DNA of 64,000 nucleotides from Urbifossiella limnaea (GTDB lineage Bacteria; Planctomycetota; Planctomycetia; Gemmatales; Gemmataceae): NCBI RefSeq assembly GCF_007747215.1, contig NZ_CP036273.1, positions 3,766,322 to 3,830,321 of the forward strand, read 5' to 3'. Shown piece by piece: positions 50,706 to 59,836 of this stretch (position 1 is its first letter; each line of letters starts with the position of its first letter). The notes under the pieces were generated by a model. It saw only the letters and a program-made list of their open reading frames with translations, ran no database searches and was not told where the DNA came from. The position numbers and the translations under genes were made by a program.

Positions 50706-51992
50706 GTGACCGCCGTCCTCCCCGCGAAACCCGAAGCGAACCTCGACGGCCTCTGCCGCGACCTGGCCGCCCGCGCCCGCGCCGCCGCCGACGCCCTCAC
50801 CTCCGTCCGCACCGACGCCAAGAACCGCTGGCTTCAAGCCGCCGCCGCCGCACTCGAATCACGCTCCGCGGAAATCCTCGCTGCCAACGCCGACGACGTG
50901 GCCGCCGCTCCCGGTTACGGCCTGAACGCCGCCGCCATCGACCGCCTGACGCTGACGCCCGCCCGCCTGAAGGCTGCGGCCGACGGGCTGCGGCAGGTGG
51001 CGGCGCTGCCCGACCCGGTGGGCGAGGTCCGCGAGGGCGGCCGGCGGCCGAACGGGCTCGAAGTGCTGAAGGTCGGGGTGCCGCTCGGCGTCGTGTTCTT
51101 CATTTACGAGAGCCGGCCGAACGTGACGGTTGACGCCGCCGGGCTGTGCGTCAAGAGCGGCAACGCGGTCATCCTCCGCGGCGGCAAGGAAGCGATTCAC
51201 TCGAACACCGCCCTGCACCGCGTCCTGGCGGCCGAGCTGCCCGCGTGCGGCCTCCCGCCTGACGCCGTGCAACTGGTGCCGACCACCGACCGCGAGGCCG
51301 TCGGGCACCTGTTGCGGCTCGGCGACTTGATCGATCTGGCGATCCCGCGCGGCGGCGAGAGCCTGATCCGCCGCGTGGCTCGTGAAGCGACCATGCCGGT
51401 GCTGAAGCATTACGACGGCAACTGCCACGTCTACCTCGACGCGGCCGCCGACCCGGACATGGCCGAGCGCATCGTGGTGAACGCGAAGTGCCAGCGGCCC
51501 GGCGTCTGTAACGCGGCCGAGAGCCTGCTGGTTCACGCCGCCGTCGCCGACACCCTCCTGCCGCGCGTCGCCGCCGCGCTCCAAGCGAAGGGCGTCGAGC
51601 TGCGCGGCTGCGAGGAGACGCGAAAGCGGGTGCCGTCGGCGAAGCCCGCGACCGACGCCGACCACCGCACCGAGTTTCTCGACCTGGTGATGTCGGTGAA
51701 GGTGGTGCCCGACCTGGACGCGGCCGTGCGGCACATCAACGCCTACGGCTCGAAGCACACGGACGCCATCGTCACGAGCGACCTCGCGGCGGCGCGGCGG
51801 TTTACGGAGCGGGTTGACGCCGCGGCCGTGGTGGTGAACGCGAGCACGCGGTTCAACGACGGCTTCGAGCTGGGGCTGGGCGCGGAAATCGGCATCAGCA
51901 CCGACAAGTTCCACGCCCGCGGCCCGTGCGGGCTGCGCGAACTGACGACGTACAAGTACGTCGTCACCGGCGACGGGCAGATTCGGGGATAA
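50706..51992 (+). CDS. proA: Gamma-glutamyl phosphate reductase
   Basis: 428-residue aldehyde-dehydrogenase-fold enzyme that reduces gamma-glutamyl phosphate to glutamate-5-semialdehyde in proline synthesis. The catalytic cysteine lies in [17 protein letters not shown], and [28 protein letters not shown] and [20 protein letters not shown] are family blocks. The start codon is GTG. No proB lies nearby. Together with folP it forms a housekeeping cluster. Confidence 0.96.
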   Translation: MTAVLPAKPEANLDGLCRDLAARARAAADALTSVRTDAKNRWLQAAAAALESRSAEILAANADDVAAAPGYGLNAAAIDRLTLTPARLKAAADGLRQVAALPDPVGEVREGGRRPNGLEVLKVGVPLGVVFFIYESRPNVTVDAAGLCVKSGNAVILRGGKEAIHSNTALHRVLAAELPACGLPPDAVQLVPTTDREAVGHLLRLGDLIDLAIPRGGESLIRRVAREATMPVLKHYDGNCHVYLDAAADPDMAERIVVNAKCQRPGVCNAAESLLVHAAVADTLLPRVAAALQAKGVELRGCEETRKRVPSAKPATDADHRTEFLDLVMSVKVVPDLDAAVRHINAYGSKHTDAIVTSDLAAARRFTERVDAAAVVVNASTRFNDGFELGLGAEIGISTDKFHARGPCGLRELTTYKYVVTGDGQIRG

Positions 51993-52009
51993 CGGACGGA
52001 GTCGGGGTC

Positions 52010-53374
52010 ATGCTGGCCGGCATGTTCGTACTCGTCGCCGCGGGGGGGCTGTTCTGGCTGGCGTACCGCCGGCCGCGGCCCCGGCGGTGGCTCATTCCGC
52101 GGCGCCAGCCACTCACCGCCCGCACCGCCGCCGGCCGTGGCACCCGCCCGCTTCCCACGTCCGACACCGCCGCGCTCGTCGCGGAGTTGAACCAGCCCGT
52201 CGGTCCGGACGCCGACGAACAGGCCGGCCGACGGGCCGAGGTCGCTGCGGCGCTGCGGCGCGACGGCAGGACGGACGCGCTGCCGGCCGTGATCCGCTGT
52301 GCCGACGCCGCCGCCGGCTTGCCGCGCGGGCTGCTCCTGTCCGCGGAGGCGGTCGGCTTCCCGAACTTCTCCGTGCTGCTCACCAGCCCCGCCCGCGCCG
52401 ACCGGCACGCGGCGTACCGCGCCCTGGCCCGCACTGCTCGTGGCGGCCGCGACGGGGCGCTCGACGTGGCTTCACTCGTGCGGGCGGGGTTGCTCGAGAA
52501 TCTGGCCGACGTGTCACCCGGCGACGCCGACCCGTGGCTCGCCGCCGCCGTGATCGAGGCCGAGCGTGCGGCCCGGCGAGCCGAACTGTGGGTGAAGCTG
52601 TTGCCGTCCGCGGAACGTGAACACGCCGGGCGGCACGTCGCCCGACTGGGGCACTCGACCGAGCGCCGACACCGCTGGCTCCGCGACGCCGGCCACCGTC
52701 TGATCGGGAACTTCCCCTCCGCCGGCGACGACGAGCAGGCCGCCACCCTTCGCGTCCTCGACGACCTACGGGTCGACGTGTCGGCACTGTTCCCGTCGCT
52801 ACCGGAGCGACGCACGCCGTGGTGGGCGGACGCCGTGCGCGCCCTCCGCTGGGCACGCACCCGCGACTACGGCCCCGCCCTGGCGGAACAGGCCGAACGC
52901 CTCCTGTTCACGGCACGTCCAGGCCCGACGATCCACGCCGTGCTGACCGGCCTCCGCAACGCCCGCAGCCCGGGAGTCGAGCGCGTACTCCTCGGCGGCG
53001 CGAGGCACCCGGACGCGAACGCCCGCTGCGCGGCAGTCGCGGCGTTCGGCTGGGCCGAACCCTTCGACCGGGCCGCCGTCATCGCCGCTCTCCGAGCGGC
53101 CCGCGGCGACGCCGACGCGAACGTCCGCCGGGCCGCTGTCGCTGCACTGGCGCGGTTCGGCGAACTGGCGGCGCTGCGAGAATACGCTCAGGGGTTGCTC
53201 GCGGAAGACCCGGCCGTTCGGCAGGCGACCGCGCTGTCGGCCGCTGACGAAGGAGTGAGTTGGCTCTGGCCCGATCTCGACCTCGTGGCCGACCACGCCG
53301 ACGCGGAAACGGCGCTGGCCGCCGCCGAGGCGCTGGAGCGGATGCGCGAGGCGGCGCTCGGCCTGGTCGAGTGA
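52010..53374 (+). CDS. HEAT-repeat-like protein with N-terminal membrane anchor
   Basis: 454-residue protein with one N-terminal membrane helix (about 3-19) followed by an Arg/Pro linker. A long helical region shows PBS-lyase/HEAT-like pairs in the C-terminal half (HPDANARCAAVAAFGWAEP, DADANVRRAAVAALARFGE). No enzyme motif is seen. It may be a membrane-linked scaffold. The ATG at 52010 has CGGAG upstream. Its stop abuts the convergent oxyR stop with no gap (53374/53375). Confidence 0.75.
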   Translation: MLAGMFVLVAAGGLFWLAYRRPRPRRWLIPRRQPLTARTAAGRGTRPLPTSDTAALVAELNQPVGPDADEQAGRRAEVAAALRRDGRTDALPAVIRCADAAAGLPRGLLLSAEAVGFPNFSVLLTSPARADRHAAYRALARTARGGRDGALDVASLVRAGLLENLADVSPGDADPWLAAAVIEAERAARRAELWVKLLPSAEREHAGRHVARLGHSTERRHRWLRDAGHRLIGNFPSAGDDEQAATLRVLDDLRVDVSALFPSLPERRTPWWADAVRALRWARTRDYGPALAEQAERLLFTARPGPTIHAVLTGLRNARSPGVERVLLGGARHPDANARCAAVAAFGWAEPFDRAAVIAALRAARGDADANVRRAAVAALARFGELAALREYAQGLLAEDPAVRQATALSAADEGVSWLWPDLDLVADHADAETALAAAEALERMREAALGLVE

Positions 53375-54256
53375 TCAGCCCGCGCCCTTCACCACGTCCA
53401 CGAACGCCCGCAGCGACGGCGGCCGGTAGCGCTGCTTGTGCCACACCGCACACAGCGTGCGTGTCGGGGTCGGCTTCGCCATAGGCCGGTAGACGCGACC
53501 CGGGTGGGCGTCGCCGACCGCGGCCATCTCGGGCACGACGGACACCCCCTGCCCGGCCGCGACCATGCCGAGCAGCGTGGCGATCTGCTCGCCGCGGCAC
53601 ACCACCTTCGGCTCCGCCCCGCCGCGGCGGCACAGGCTCAGCACCTGGTCGCCGAAGCAGTGAACGTCGTCGAGGAGGATGAACGGCTCGTCGAGCACGT
53701 CGGCCAGTTTCACGACGCCGCGGGCGGCGAGGCGGTGGGCCGCGGGGAGTGCAACGACCAGCGGCTCGGCGAACAGTTTCTCGACGTGCAGGTGGTCGTC
53801 TCGGACCGGCAACGCCATGACGCCCACGTCCAGCTCGCCGGCGTTGAGTGCGGCGAGGAGGTGTTCCGTCCGCTCTTCATAAATTTGGAGCTGGATCGTG
53901 GGGTTGGTCTTGGTGAAGCGCGACACCACGCCCGGCAGCAGGAACGGGGCGATGGTGGGAATGGCTCCGGCGCGGAGGCGGCCGCCCTCCCCGGAATCGC
54001 GAACGGCGCGTTCCGCCTCGCTCACGGCGGCGAGAATGCCCTGCGCCCGGCCGAGGAGTTCGCGGCCGGCGTCGGTCAGCACGACCTTGCGACCGAGGCG
54101 GTCGAACAGCCGGCGGCCGACGCCGTGCGGCTTGCCTTCGAGGCGGATGACCTGCTCGCTGAGCGTCGGCTGCGTGACCCCCTCGCGCTCCGCGGCTCGG
54201 GTGAAGCTGCCGGTCTCGGCCACGGCCACGAAGTAACGCAGCTGGTGCAGTTCCAT
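53375..54256 (-). CDS. oxyR: OxyR-type LysR transcriptional regulator
   Basis: 293-residue LysR-family regulator. The N-terminal winged helix (GSFTRAAEREGVTQPTLSEQ) is followed by the substrate-binding domain. The redox pair of OxyR is conserved: C200 and C209 in DDVHCFGDQVLSLC have the same spacing as Cys199/Cys208 of Escherichia coli, and form a disulfide on peroxide exposure. The loop after the recognition helix (GKPHGVGRR) is longer than usual. It should activate peroxide-defence genes; none lies directly next to it. It is divergent from selA, and a -10-like TACAAT (54298-54303) lies in the shared gap. Confidence 0.9.
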   Translation of the reverse strand: MELHQLRYFVAVAETGSFTRAAEREGVTQPTLSEQVIRLEGKPHGVGRRLFDRLGRKVVLTDAGRELLGRAQGILAAVSEAERAVRDSGEGGRLRAGAIPTIAPFLLPGVVSRFTKTNPTIQLQIYEERTEHLLAALNAGELDVGVMALPVRDDHLHVEKLFAEPLVVALPAAHRLAARGVVKLADVLDEPFILLDDVHCFGDQVLSLCRRGGAEPKVVCRGEQIATLLGMVAAGQGVSVVPEMAAVGDAHPGRVYRPMAKPTPTRTLCAVWHKQRYRPPSLRAFVDVVKGAG

Positions 54257-54297
54257 TACGAGTCCCGATGGGAATCGGCCGAAGGATCGTTCCTACC

Positions 54298-54303
54298 ATT
54301 GTA
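54298..54303 (-). promoter_or_regulatory. Candidate -10 box of oxyR
   Basis: Read on the minus strand the hexamer TACAAT is a near-perfect -10 box, about 40 bases before the oxyR ATG, but no good -35 box stands 17 bases upstream. This would fit a promoter controlled by OxyR itself. An imperfect repeat ATGGGAA/TTCCTACCAT spans the same gap. Confidence 0.35.
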
Positions 54304-54325
54304 GCCTGGCCGATAGAACAGCGGC

Positions 54326-55708
54326 ATGAGCAACCCGTTCCGCGACCTGCCGGCCGTCGCCCGCGTGCTCGAAACGGCCGCCGCCGTCGCGGCGCGGGCG
54401 CGGCACTCGGCCGCCGACCTGACCAAGGCGGTGCGAGATCAGCTCGACACGATTCGCGCCGCGATCGCCGCCCGCGGCGAAGCGGGCGACGTGTCTGCGG
54501 AATCGATCGCGGCCGCGGCAGTGGCGCGGCTCGACGTGGACGCGATCCCGCGACTTCGGCCCGTCATCAACGCGACCGGCGTGGTGCTACACACGAACCT
54601 CGGCCGGGCACCGCTGGCGGAAGAAGCCGCGCGCGCGGCGTTCGAGGCCGGCCGCGGCTACCTGAACCTTGAACTCGACCTGGCCTCCGGCAAGCGCGGC
54701 TCGCGGCAGGACGCCGTGCGCGACGGCATTCGCGCCGTCACCGGCGCGGAGGCGGCGACGGCCGTGAACAACTGCGCGGCCGCGACGGTCATCGTGCTGC
54801 GGGCCGTCGCCGCCGGGCGCGAAGTGATCGTTTCGCGCGGCCAGTTGATCGAGATCGGCGGCGGCTTCCGGATCCCCGACATCATGGCCGTGAGCGGGGC
54901 GACGCTTCGGGAAGTGGGCACGACGAATATCACGCGGGTGGCCGACTACGAACGCGCGATCGGGCCGAGCACCGCGGCGCTCATGCGCGTCCACACCAGC
55001 AACTACCGCGTTCGTGGGTACACCAAAGCGGTCGGACTTGATGAACTCGTGGCAGTCGGCCGCACGCGCGGGCTGCCGGTGATCGACGACGCCGGCAGCG
55101 GGCAGTCACTCGATCTGGCGCCGTTCGGCCTCCCCGGCGAGCCGCTCGTCTCGGCCGGCATCGCGGCCGGGACTGATCTCGTGCTGTTCAGTGGCGACAA
55201 GCTCCTCGGCGGACCGCAGGCTGGGATTATCGCCGGTCGCGCCGACCTGATCCGACGGATCGAGGCCGACCCGCTGATGCGGGCGTTTCGGCTCGACAAG
55301 ATGACGCTCGCGGCGCTCGAAGTCACGCTGCGGCTGTACCGCGACCCAACCCGCGCCCGCCGCGACATCCCCGTGCTGCGGATGTTGACGACGCCACTTC
55401 CCGACTTGACGGCACGGGCTGAGCGCTTCGCGGAACGGCTTCGCGGAGTCGGTGTGCAGGCGGATGTGCAAGCGGACGTGGCTTATGTCGGCGGCGGGTC
55501 CCTCCCCGATGTCGCGGTGCCGACCGCGGTGGTCGCGGTCCACACGGCGAACGAAGCGGAGTTGGCGGCGCGGCTGCGTGGCGGGTCGCCTGGAGTCGTG
55601 GGGCGGATCCAGGGCGGGCGGTTGCTGCTCGACCTGCGGACGGTTTTCGAGCGTCAGGAGGACGAATTGCTGTCCGCGATCAGGGTCGCGTTCACCTTCG
55701 CCGAGTAG
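54326..55708 (+). CDS. selA: L-seryl-tRNA(Sec) selenium transferase
   Basis: 460-residue PLP enzyme that converts seryl-tRNA(Sec) to selenocysteinyl-tRNA(Sec) with selenophosphate. The N-terminal SelA domain (INATGVVLHTNLGRAPL), the PLP lysine in FSGDKLLGGPQAG (K292) and VHTSNYRVRGYTKAV are diagnostic. Its presence means the organism should encode selenoproteins. selB, selD and tRNA-Sec are not within the window. The 3' end overlaps the convergent DUF1802 gene by 55 bases. Confidence 0.95.
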   Translation: MSNPFRDLPAVARVLETAAAVAARARHSAADLTKAVRDQLDTIRAAIAARGEAGDVSAESIAAAAVARLDVDAIPRLRPVINATGVVLHTNLGRAPLAEEAARAAFEAGRGYLNLELDLASGKRGSRQDAVRDGIRAVTGAEAATAVNNCAAATVIVLRAVAAGREVIVSRGQLIEIGGGFRIPDIMAVSGATLREVGTTNITRVADYERAIGPSTAALMRVHTSNYRVRGYTKAVGLDELVAVGRTRGLPVIDDAGSGQSLDLAPFGLPGEPLVSAGIAAGTDLVLFSGDKLLGGPQAGIIAGRADLIRRIEADPLMRAFRLDKMTLAALEVTLRLYRDPTRARRDIPVLRMLTTPLPDLTARAERFAERLRGVGVQADVQADVAYVGGGSLPDVAVPTAVVAVHTANEAELAARLRGGSPGVVGRIQGGRLLLDLRTVFERQEDELLSAIRVAFTFAE

Positions 55709-56235
55709 GCCGCGAACGCCGTGTCACTGAGTACAGGCGTCGCCCCGTCGGTCGGGACGTCGTCCACGAGTTCGACCCACGTCTTGCAGCCGGCGTACTC
55801 GGGCCGCTCAGGCACCTCCACCGGCGCGGGCAGTGCCGCCACCCGCACCGTCAGCACGAACAGCCCCGGCGAGCGGTAGTGGAAGCGCTGACGGACGGTG
55901 TCGGCAGTCCAGCCGTGGAGGCCGTCGAGGGCCAAGGCGTGGTCTAGTTCAGAGACCTTCCGCACGGCGGTCACTTCGGCCAGGTGCGTGAAGCGGAGCA
56001 CTCCACCGCCCGGCCGGTCGGCCTCGGCGGCGTCCAGCAACGGCAGCAACTCGGACTTGATGCCGGTGCGGTGCTGCTCGTGGAAGTGCGTCGGGAGGAG
56101 CAGAAATCGCTCATGCTCGGGGCGGAATTCGCCGGCGGTTTCGGCTATGCCGCCTTTGCGGAGGATGACGGCCTGCCGCCCCTCGGCGAGCGCCCGGCAG
56201 ATGACTGCCCACTCCTTGAACGCCACCGTCGCCAT
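55654..56235 (-). CDS. DUF1802 family protein
   Basis: 193-residue protein matching DUF1802 (FKEWAVICRALAEGRQAVILRKGGI at the start, FHEQHRTGIKSELLPLL, LHGWTADTVRQRFHYR). Family members are found in archaea and bacteria and have no assigned activity; the N-terminal KEW...ILRKGGI segment is the most conserved. The ATG at 56235 fits the family length; an earlier start at 56274 lacks a ribosome-binding site. It overlaps the 3' end of selA on the other strand. Confidence 0.85.
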   Translation of the reverse strand: MATVAFKEWAVICRALAEGRQAVILRKGGIAETAGEFRPEHERFLLLPTHFHEQHRTGIKSELLPLLDAAEADRPGGGVLRFTHLAEVTAVRKVSELDHALALDGLHGWTADTVRQRFHYRSPGLFVLTVRVAALPAPVEVPERPEYAGCKTWVELVDDVPTDGATPVLSDTAFAAYSAKVNATLIADSNSSS

Positions 56236-56411
56236 CGCCCGCCCCCGCTGCCGGACCGCTTGACCACCCGACACATCTTACCGGGCCGGTCGCCGGAATC
56301 GCCCAGTCCCGCCATCCGGACTGAAGCAGCCGGGTGCGGCAGGTCGAAAGGAGGGATGAGCTACGGGTTCGGCTCGCGTAGCCGAGCCCCGGCAGGATCA
56401 CGGAGGTTCGT

Positions 56412-56636
56412 ATGGTCACCCGGCTCCGCCTCTACACACCGCCGAGCGAGGAAGTCACGGAGCGGCCCGGCCCCGAGGTCCGCGTCCGCCTCGCCGACCT
56501 GCTCCCCGTCGCGGCCATGGCCCAGCGGATGAACTACGTCTGGATCAACGACTTCCTCGACGACGAGGTCATGGTCAGCCACGACCTGTACGAGGTGATG
56601 CAGGCCTTCCGCCCGAGCCAGCCGTCGAGCGCGTGA
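56412..56636 (+). CDS. Small acidic protein of unknown function
   Basis: 74-residue soluble protein. GGAGG lies 6 bases before the ATG. It shows a short beta-type N-terminus (MVTRLRLYTPPSEEV) and a mixed C-terminus (RMNYVWINDFLDDEVMV, DLYEVMQAFRP). No family is recognised and no cysteine or metal motif is present. It is in the gap between DUF1802 and a minus-strand protein, converging with the latter by 3 bases. Confidence 0.62.
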   Translation: MVTRLRLYTPPSEEVTERPGPEVRVRLADLLPVAAMAQRMNYVWINDFLDDEVMVSHDLYEVMQAFRPSQPSSA

Positions 56637-56639
56637 CGG

Positions 56640-57494
56640 CTACTCCTCGTCGTCTTTCTTCAGGATGTCCGGCTTGCCGAACTGGCTGAGGTCGATGCTC
56701 CCCCGGAGCTCGCCCTCGGCCAGCCGTATCCGCTGCTCCAGTTCCTTCAACTTCCCCGTGATCACGTCCAGCTTCGTCTTGAGGTCGTCGCGCTGGTTCG
56801 GCTTCGGCACCTCGGGGTAGCCGAGCTGTCGCTGCAGCGCGGAGAACAGGTACACCGGCTCCCGCCCGCGGCTCGCCTTGCCGATCTTCCCCTCCTTGAC
56901 GCCGAAAACCGGCGGCACCGGCGGCTCGTAGGTCGGCTCGCCCCGCCGCACGTCCGCGACGTACTGCTCCGACCGCAGGTACACGAGCTGCCCCAGGTCG
57001 ATGACGCCCATCTGGCGGCGGGCGAAGGCGACGAACTCCTTCCACACCGGGTCGTAGTGCGGGTCGAGGGCCATCGCGTCGAGCGCGGGGTTGTAGCCGA
57101 GGCGGTTACGGGTGACCGTCTCGAACTGGTAGACGAAGAGCCCGGCCTGCGACACGGCGGCGGCCTTGTACGCCGCCTCGCGCTCCAGCACCAGGAAGGC
57201 CGTACGCATCTCGAACTTCTGCCCGGCCGTCTCCGCCTGCGTGACGACGAACGTCTGGAACGGCGTGAAGTAGTGCGGCAGCTTGGCGAAGCCGCTGCCG
57301 ACGTGGCCGCTGTGCTTCAGCTCGGTGACGAGGAACTGCACCGCGAACGGCAGGCGGGTGGTGGTGAGCAGTTCGTCGTGGGCGGCGAGCAGGATGTCCT
57401 GCACCGGCAGGTTCTCGCCGAGCCGCTCGCGGACGGTGTGGAACAGGTGCGCCTGTTCGACATACTCCTCGCGGTCGAGCACGGGGGTGGTCAT
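56640..57494 (-). CDS. Conserved planctomycete-type protein, unknown
   Basis: 284-residue soluble protein. The N-terminal two-thirds are mixed alpha/beta (YVEQAHLFHTVRERLGENLP, FAVQFLVTELKHSGHVGSGF, HYFTPFQTFVVTQAET). The C-terminal third contains a coiled coil (KTKLDVITGKLKELEQRIRL). No catalytic motif, signal or membrane segment is present. It looks like a cytoplasmic family shared among planctomycetes, but this is an impression, not a search result. It faces the small gene at 56412 and stands alone. Confidence 0.72.
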   Translation of the reverse strand: MTTPVLDREEYVEQAHLFHTVRERLGENLPVQDILLAAHDELLTTTRLPFAVQFLVTELKHSGHVGSGFAKLPHYFTPFQTFVVTQAETAGQKFEMRTAFLVLEREAAYKAAAVSQAGLFVYQFETVTRNRLGYNPALDAMALDPHYDPVWKEFVAFARRQMGVIDLGQLVYLRSEQYVADVRRGEPTYEPPVPPVFGVKEGKIGKASRGREPVYLFSALQRQLGYPEVPKPNQRDDLKTKLDVITGKLKELEQRIRLAEGELRGSIDLSQFGKPDILKKDDEE

Positions 57495-57747
57495 GCCTTT
57501 CAGGATACGGCGGGGCGGCGTGACGCGGAAAGTCGGGTCGCACCGGCGGCGCCCGGCGTGCCGGTCGGCGCGGTTCCGGGCGTGGCGCGGGTTGCGCGGC
57601 GGGGAGAGCGCGGGAGGTTGCGCGGTTCGGGCCGGATTGCCTGTTGCAGGTGTGGCCCGTGGTGAAAACTAGCAGCAGCATCCGGCGGTCGGTCGCTCAG
57701 AGACCGCGGCCGGACGATCTTCCAGACGAGCGCCGCGGGAGTTCACC

Positions 57748-59703
57748 ATGAGGACGTGGGTGGTGGCAGGGCTGCTGGCCGCGGCCGGCCTGATCGGAAG
57801 CGGGGGCGACGCCGAGGCCGGGCACGTCGGCGCGTGCCGGTTCCCGCGCGCGTGCGTCAGCCCCGACCAGTGCGTCCCCGACGCCTGCGCCCCGGCCGTG
57901 CAGTTCCAGACGGTCGTGGAGCAGTGCCAGAAGGTGTGTTACCGGCCCGTCTACAAGACGTGCTACCAGCCGGAGCAGTACACGACGTACCGCACCGTGC
58001 AGGAGACGACCTGCCACGCCGAGAAGTACACCGTCACCCGCCCGGTGGTCGAATACTTCGACACCGTTCGCTGCTACACCGTCCAGAAGCCGGTCTACGA
58101 GACGCACCTCCAGGAGCAGCGGCACACGGTCATGCGGCCGGTGACTCGGACGTTCCAGGTCGAGGTGCCGTACGTCACCATGCGGCCGGTGTACGAGCAG
58201 CACGTCCGCGAGGTGGCCCACACGGTGATGCGGCCGCAGGTGACCGAGTTCCAGGTCGCCATACCGTACACGACGCGGCGGCCGGTGTACGAGCAGCACG
58301 TCCGCACCCACAGCTACACGGTCCACCGGCCGGTGGTCGAGCAGTACCAGGTGCCGGTGCCGTACACGGTGAACCGGCCGGTGTACGAGCAGCACGTCCG
58401 CGAGATCCCGGTCACCACCTACCGCACCGAGCGCGAGTGCTACCAGGTGGCCATCCCGTACACGACCTACCGGCCGGAGTACCAGCAGCACGTCCGCGAG
58501 CACCGCTACGTGACGCACCGCACCGTGACCGAGCCGTACCAGGTGTGCGTGCCCTACACGACGTGCCGCCCGGTGTACGACACGCAGACGTACACGGTGC
58601 CGGTGACGACGTACAAGACCGAAGTCTCGTACCGCACCGAGCAGCGGGTGAGCTACGTCCAGGAGCCGGTCGTCACCGAGCGCGTCGAGAAGGTCTGCAC
58701 CGGCCGCTACGAGACGGTGACGGAACACGTCCCCGGCCCGGTGGTGACCCGCTGCGTCCGGCTGCCCGGCACGTGCGTGTTCGACCCCTGCACCTGCACG
58801 AGCCACTACTGCCCGGGTCCGGTGGTGCAGCAGCAGGTGCAGTGCCCCGGCCGCACCGTGTGCCGCAAGGTGTGGGTGCCGCACGAGGAGTGCCGCGTCG
58901 TCCGCGAGTGCCGCACGGTGTGCAAGCCGGTCTGCACCACGGTCCAGGTGCCGGTGTGCCGCCAGGTCCCCTGCACGGAGTACCGCACCTGCACGCGGAC
59001 CGTGTGCCGGATGGTTCACGAGCAGCACGTCCGGTACGAGACGCGGACCCGCTGCTACACCGTGCCGGAAGAGAAGGTGTGCCAGGTGCCGTACACCACG
59101 TGCCGGATGGTGCCCGAGCAGCACGTCCGCCACGAGACGCGGACCCGCTGCTACACCGTGCCCGAGCACCGCGTCCACCGGCAGTGCTTCACGACCTGCC
59201 GCATGGTCCCCGAGACGCACGTGCGGATGGTGACGCAGCAGCGCTGCTACAGCGTGCCCGAGGTGCGGACGTGCCAGGTGCCGTACACGACGTGCCGGTG
59301 GGAGTGCGAGCAGCACGTCCGCTACGAGACGCGGCGGCACTGCACGATGGTCCCCGAGACGGTCGTACGCCAGGTGCCGTACACGACCTGCCGCATGGTG
59401 CCCGAACACCACGTCCGCCGCGAGACGCGCTGCGTGGTGGATCAGGTGCCTCAGGAGATCGTCCGGCACATCCCGGTCACGACCTGCCGAATTGAGACGG
59501 AGCAGCGGCAGCAGGTCGTCCGGCAGTGCCGGGTGAACCACGTCTGCGAGGAGCGGGTGCGGTACGTGCCGCACACGACCTGCAAGGTGATCCCCGAGAC
59601 GCACTGCCGCATGGTGCCGGTCACGACGTGCAGCATGGAGCCGTACACGGTGACGTACTGCGTGACGCGGTGCGTGCCGGTGTGTGCCCCGGCCTGCCCG
59701 TAA
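57748..59703 (+). CDS. Cys-rich YTV-repeat cell-surface protein
   Basis: 651-residue secreted protein built of tandem repeats. After a signal peptide (about 1-25), units of about 22-24 residues repeat. N-terminal units follow the form PYTTxRPVYEQHVRExxxTV (roughly residues 55-290). A Cys-dense middle (about 330-410) precedes C-terminal units of the form VPYTTCRMVPEQHVRxETRxRC (about 410-620). Most C-terminal units carry two cysteines that can cross-link. The YTV motif is the hallmark of planctomycete wall-associated proteins, proposed to build the proteinaceous cell wall. Strong internal DNA repetition in this span may trouble assembly. Confidence 0.85.
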   Translation: MRTWVVAGLLAAAGLIGSGGDAEAGHVGACRFPRACVSPDQCVPDACAPAVQFQTVVEQCQKVCYRPVYKTCYQPEQYTTYRTVQETTCHAEKYTVTRPVVEYFDTVRCYTVQKPVYETHLQEQRHTVMRPVTRTFQVEVPYVTMRPVYEQHVREVAHTVMRPQVTEFQVAIPYTTRRPVYEQHVRTHSYTVHRPVVEQYQVPVPYTVNRPVYEQHVREIPVTTYRTERECYQVAIPYTTYRPEYQQHVREHRYVTHRTVTEPYQVCVPYTTCRPVYDTQTYTVPVTTYKTEVSYRTEQRVSYVQEPVVTERVEKVCTGRYETVTEHVPGPVVTRCVRLPGTCVFDPCTCTSHYCPGPVVQQQVQCPGRTVCRKVWVPHEECRVVRECRTVCKPVCTTVQVPVCRQVPCTEYRTCTRTVCRMVHEQHVRYETRTRCYTVPEEKVCQVPYTTCRMVPEQHVRHETRTRCYTVPEHRVHRQCFTTCRMVPETHVRMVTQQRCYSVPEVRTCQVPYTTCRWECEQHVRYETRRHCTMVPETVVRQVPYTTCRMVPEHHVRRETRCVVDQVPQEIVRHIPVTTCRIETEQRQQVVRQCRVNHVCEERVRYVPHTTCKVIPETHCRMVPVTTCSMEPYTVTYCVTRCVPVCAPACP

Positions 59704-59724
59704 GTTGTGTGAAGTAACCGAAGC

Positions 59725-59754
59725 AAAGCCCGGGGACGGCCGTCCCCGGGCTTT
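59725..59754 (+). terminator. Palindromic terminator (CCCGGGGAC stem)
   Basis: Perfect 30-bp palindrome with AAAGCCCGGGGACG and CGTCCCCGGGCTTT arms, starting 21 bases after the YTV gene stop and followed by CTCGTT. Same stem as the terminators at 24188 and 45176. Confidence 0.75.
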
Positions 59755-59836
59755 CTCGTTGACGGTGTTGCGGTTCTCTGCCGGTCCGCGGTTCCTATCC
59801 TGACGGCTGCGACACAGCCGGGAAGGACCGGGAGCG

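Noticed and set aside
57748-59703. CRISPR-like or tandem DNA repeat array
   Set aside because: The repetition follows codon-level protein repeats in one intact reading frame with variable spacing; it is the YTV-repeat gene.
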